A stretch of 64,000 bases of DNA. It comes from an uncultured Mediterraneibacter sp. (lineage in GTDB: Bacteria; Bacillota; Clostridia; Lachnospirales; Lachnospiraceae). This document shows, piece after piece, positions 63,531-64,000 of this stretch (positions are counted from its first letter, which is position 1; the number at the start of each line of letters is the position of its first letter). The translations under genes were made by a program, and so were the position numbers. The notes beneath the pieces are model-generated. The model searched no databases and had not been told where the DNA came from. It saw only the letters and a program-made list of their open reading frames with translations. Where the stretch lies: contig NZ_CAKRDI010000011.1 of the NCBI RefSeq assembly GCF_934309415.1, positions 1 through 64,000 of the forward strand. The letters run 5' to 3'.

Positions 63531-64000
63531 TTGAAACAGATCACAGGAAACAAATTACTTGTAAGAGCACTGAAAGAAGAAGGCGTAGATACAATTTTCG
63601 GTTATCCGGGAGCCTGCACGATCGATATCAGCGATGAATTATATAAGCAGGATGACATTCGTATCATCCTTCCGAGACATGAACAGGCACTGGTACATGA
63701 GGCAGATGCCTATGCGAGAACAACAGGAAAAGTCGGCGTATGTCTGGTAACAAGCGGACCGGGAGCAACCAACCTTGTAACAGGTCTTGCAACAGCCAAT
63801 TATGACAGTGTTCCGCTCGTGTGCTTCACCGGTCAGGTTTCAAGACATCTGATCGGAAATGATGCATTCCAGGAAGTTGATATTGTCGGAATCACACGCA
63901 GTATCACAAAGTATGGCGTAACAGTAAGAAGACGTGAAGATCTTGGAAGAATCATCAAAGAAGCATTTTATATAGCAAGAACAGGAAGACCGGGACCGGT
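63531..64000 (+). CDS. ilvB: Acetolactate synthase large subunit (partial, cut by window end)
   Basis: Condenses pyruvate units using thiamine diphosphate in valine, leucine and isoleucine synthesis. The visible N-terminal about 156 residues show [17 protein letters not shown], the catalytic Glu in [53 protein letters not shown] and GRPGPV. It starts with TTG, eight bases after AAGGAGG. The reading frame stays open to the end of the window. The valine-specific T-box upstream fits its pathway. Confidence 0.93.
   Translation, partial: MKQITGNKLLVRALKEEGVDTIFGYPGACTIDISDELYKQDDIRIILPRHEQALVHEADAYARTTGKVGVCLVTSGPGATNLVTGLATANYDSVPLVCFTGQVSRHLIGNDAFQEVDIVGITRSITKYGVTVRRREDLGRIIKEAFYIARTGRPGP

Overview
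The window looks like a chromosomal segment of an anaerobic, spore-forming Firmicute of the Clostridia, most likely Lachnospiraceae. The signs are moderate-to-low GC, strong AGGAGG ribosome binding sites, SpoVT, a SCIFF/ScfB ranthipeptide pair next to secDF, HemZ, a K+-dependent membrane pyrophosphatase, an Amt-PII fusion and several T-box leaders. Genus assignment is inference. Almost every gene is on the + strand; the exceptions are a YqeY-like gene, an orphan HicB-like gene and two tRNA-Gly genes. No phage, plasmid, CRISPR or full-length insertion sequence was seen.

Layout. 0-6 kb: a zinc-dependent phospholipase C-like protein and an ABC exporter whose permease carries a very long coiled-coil insert. 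6-9.3 kb: a copper operon (CsoR-type repressor and CopA ATPase) behind a promoter framed by two mirror-image operators. 9.5-11.9 kb: a phasin-like protein and an AarF/UbiB-type kinase. 12.2-20 kb: a complete trpEGDCFBA operon behind a tryptophan T-box. 20-21.4 kb: DgkA-type kinase and SseB-like protein. 21.5-25 kb: glucose PTS permease with a RAT/terminator leader, followed by its GlcT-type antiterminator. 25.2-30 kb: a BceRS-BceAB-type peptide sensing and detoxification module. 30-31.4 kb: cytidylate-kinase-like protein and YqeY. 31.8-36.2 kb: ammonium transporter fused to PII, then the membrane pyrophosphatase. 36.4-42.2 kb: SpoVT, a small membrane protein, SCIFF peptide, its radical SAM maturase and SecDF. 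42.7-52.2 kb: RecJ, Rel (p)ppGpp enzyme, a metallo-beta-lactamase-fold hydrolase, HemZ, HisS and AspS. 52.4-55.8 kb: a second tryptophan T-box driving a TrpXYZ-type ABC importer. 56-60.2 kb: HicB, two tRNA-Gly, homoserine dehydrogenase, MarR, ThyA and DHFR. 60.2-62.9 kb: a zinc ABC importer. 63-64 kb: a T-box leader with a valine (GUA) specifier and the start of acetolactate synthase (ilvB), cut by the window end.

The most striking unexplained feature is a dispersed, modular, highly palindromic intergenic repeat, about 143 bp when complete. It is present roughly 15-20 times as full, internally deleted or single-hairpin copies in both orientations. It consists of three hairpin modules (H1, H2, H3) between GTTACTGTTC/GAACAGTAAC ends. 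Different copies carry different arm sequences with compensatory changes that keep the stems paired. Copies sit inside operons, provide the last codons and stop codon of two unrelated genes, and one half copy lies inside the ilvB T-box leader. A second family (ends like CAGACACACTCTAG) has one about 165-bp palindromic copy and several short end remnants. Other points of note are an in-frame internal start with its own Shine-Dalgarno inside copA, which could release a CopZ-like chaperone, and two tandem terminator-like hairpins ahead of the Amt-PII gene.
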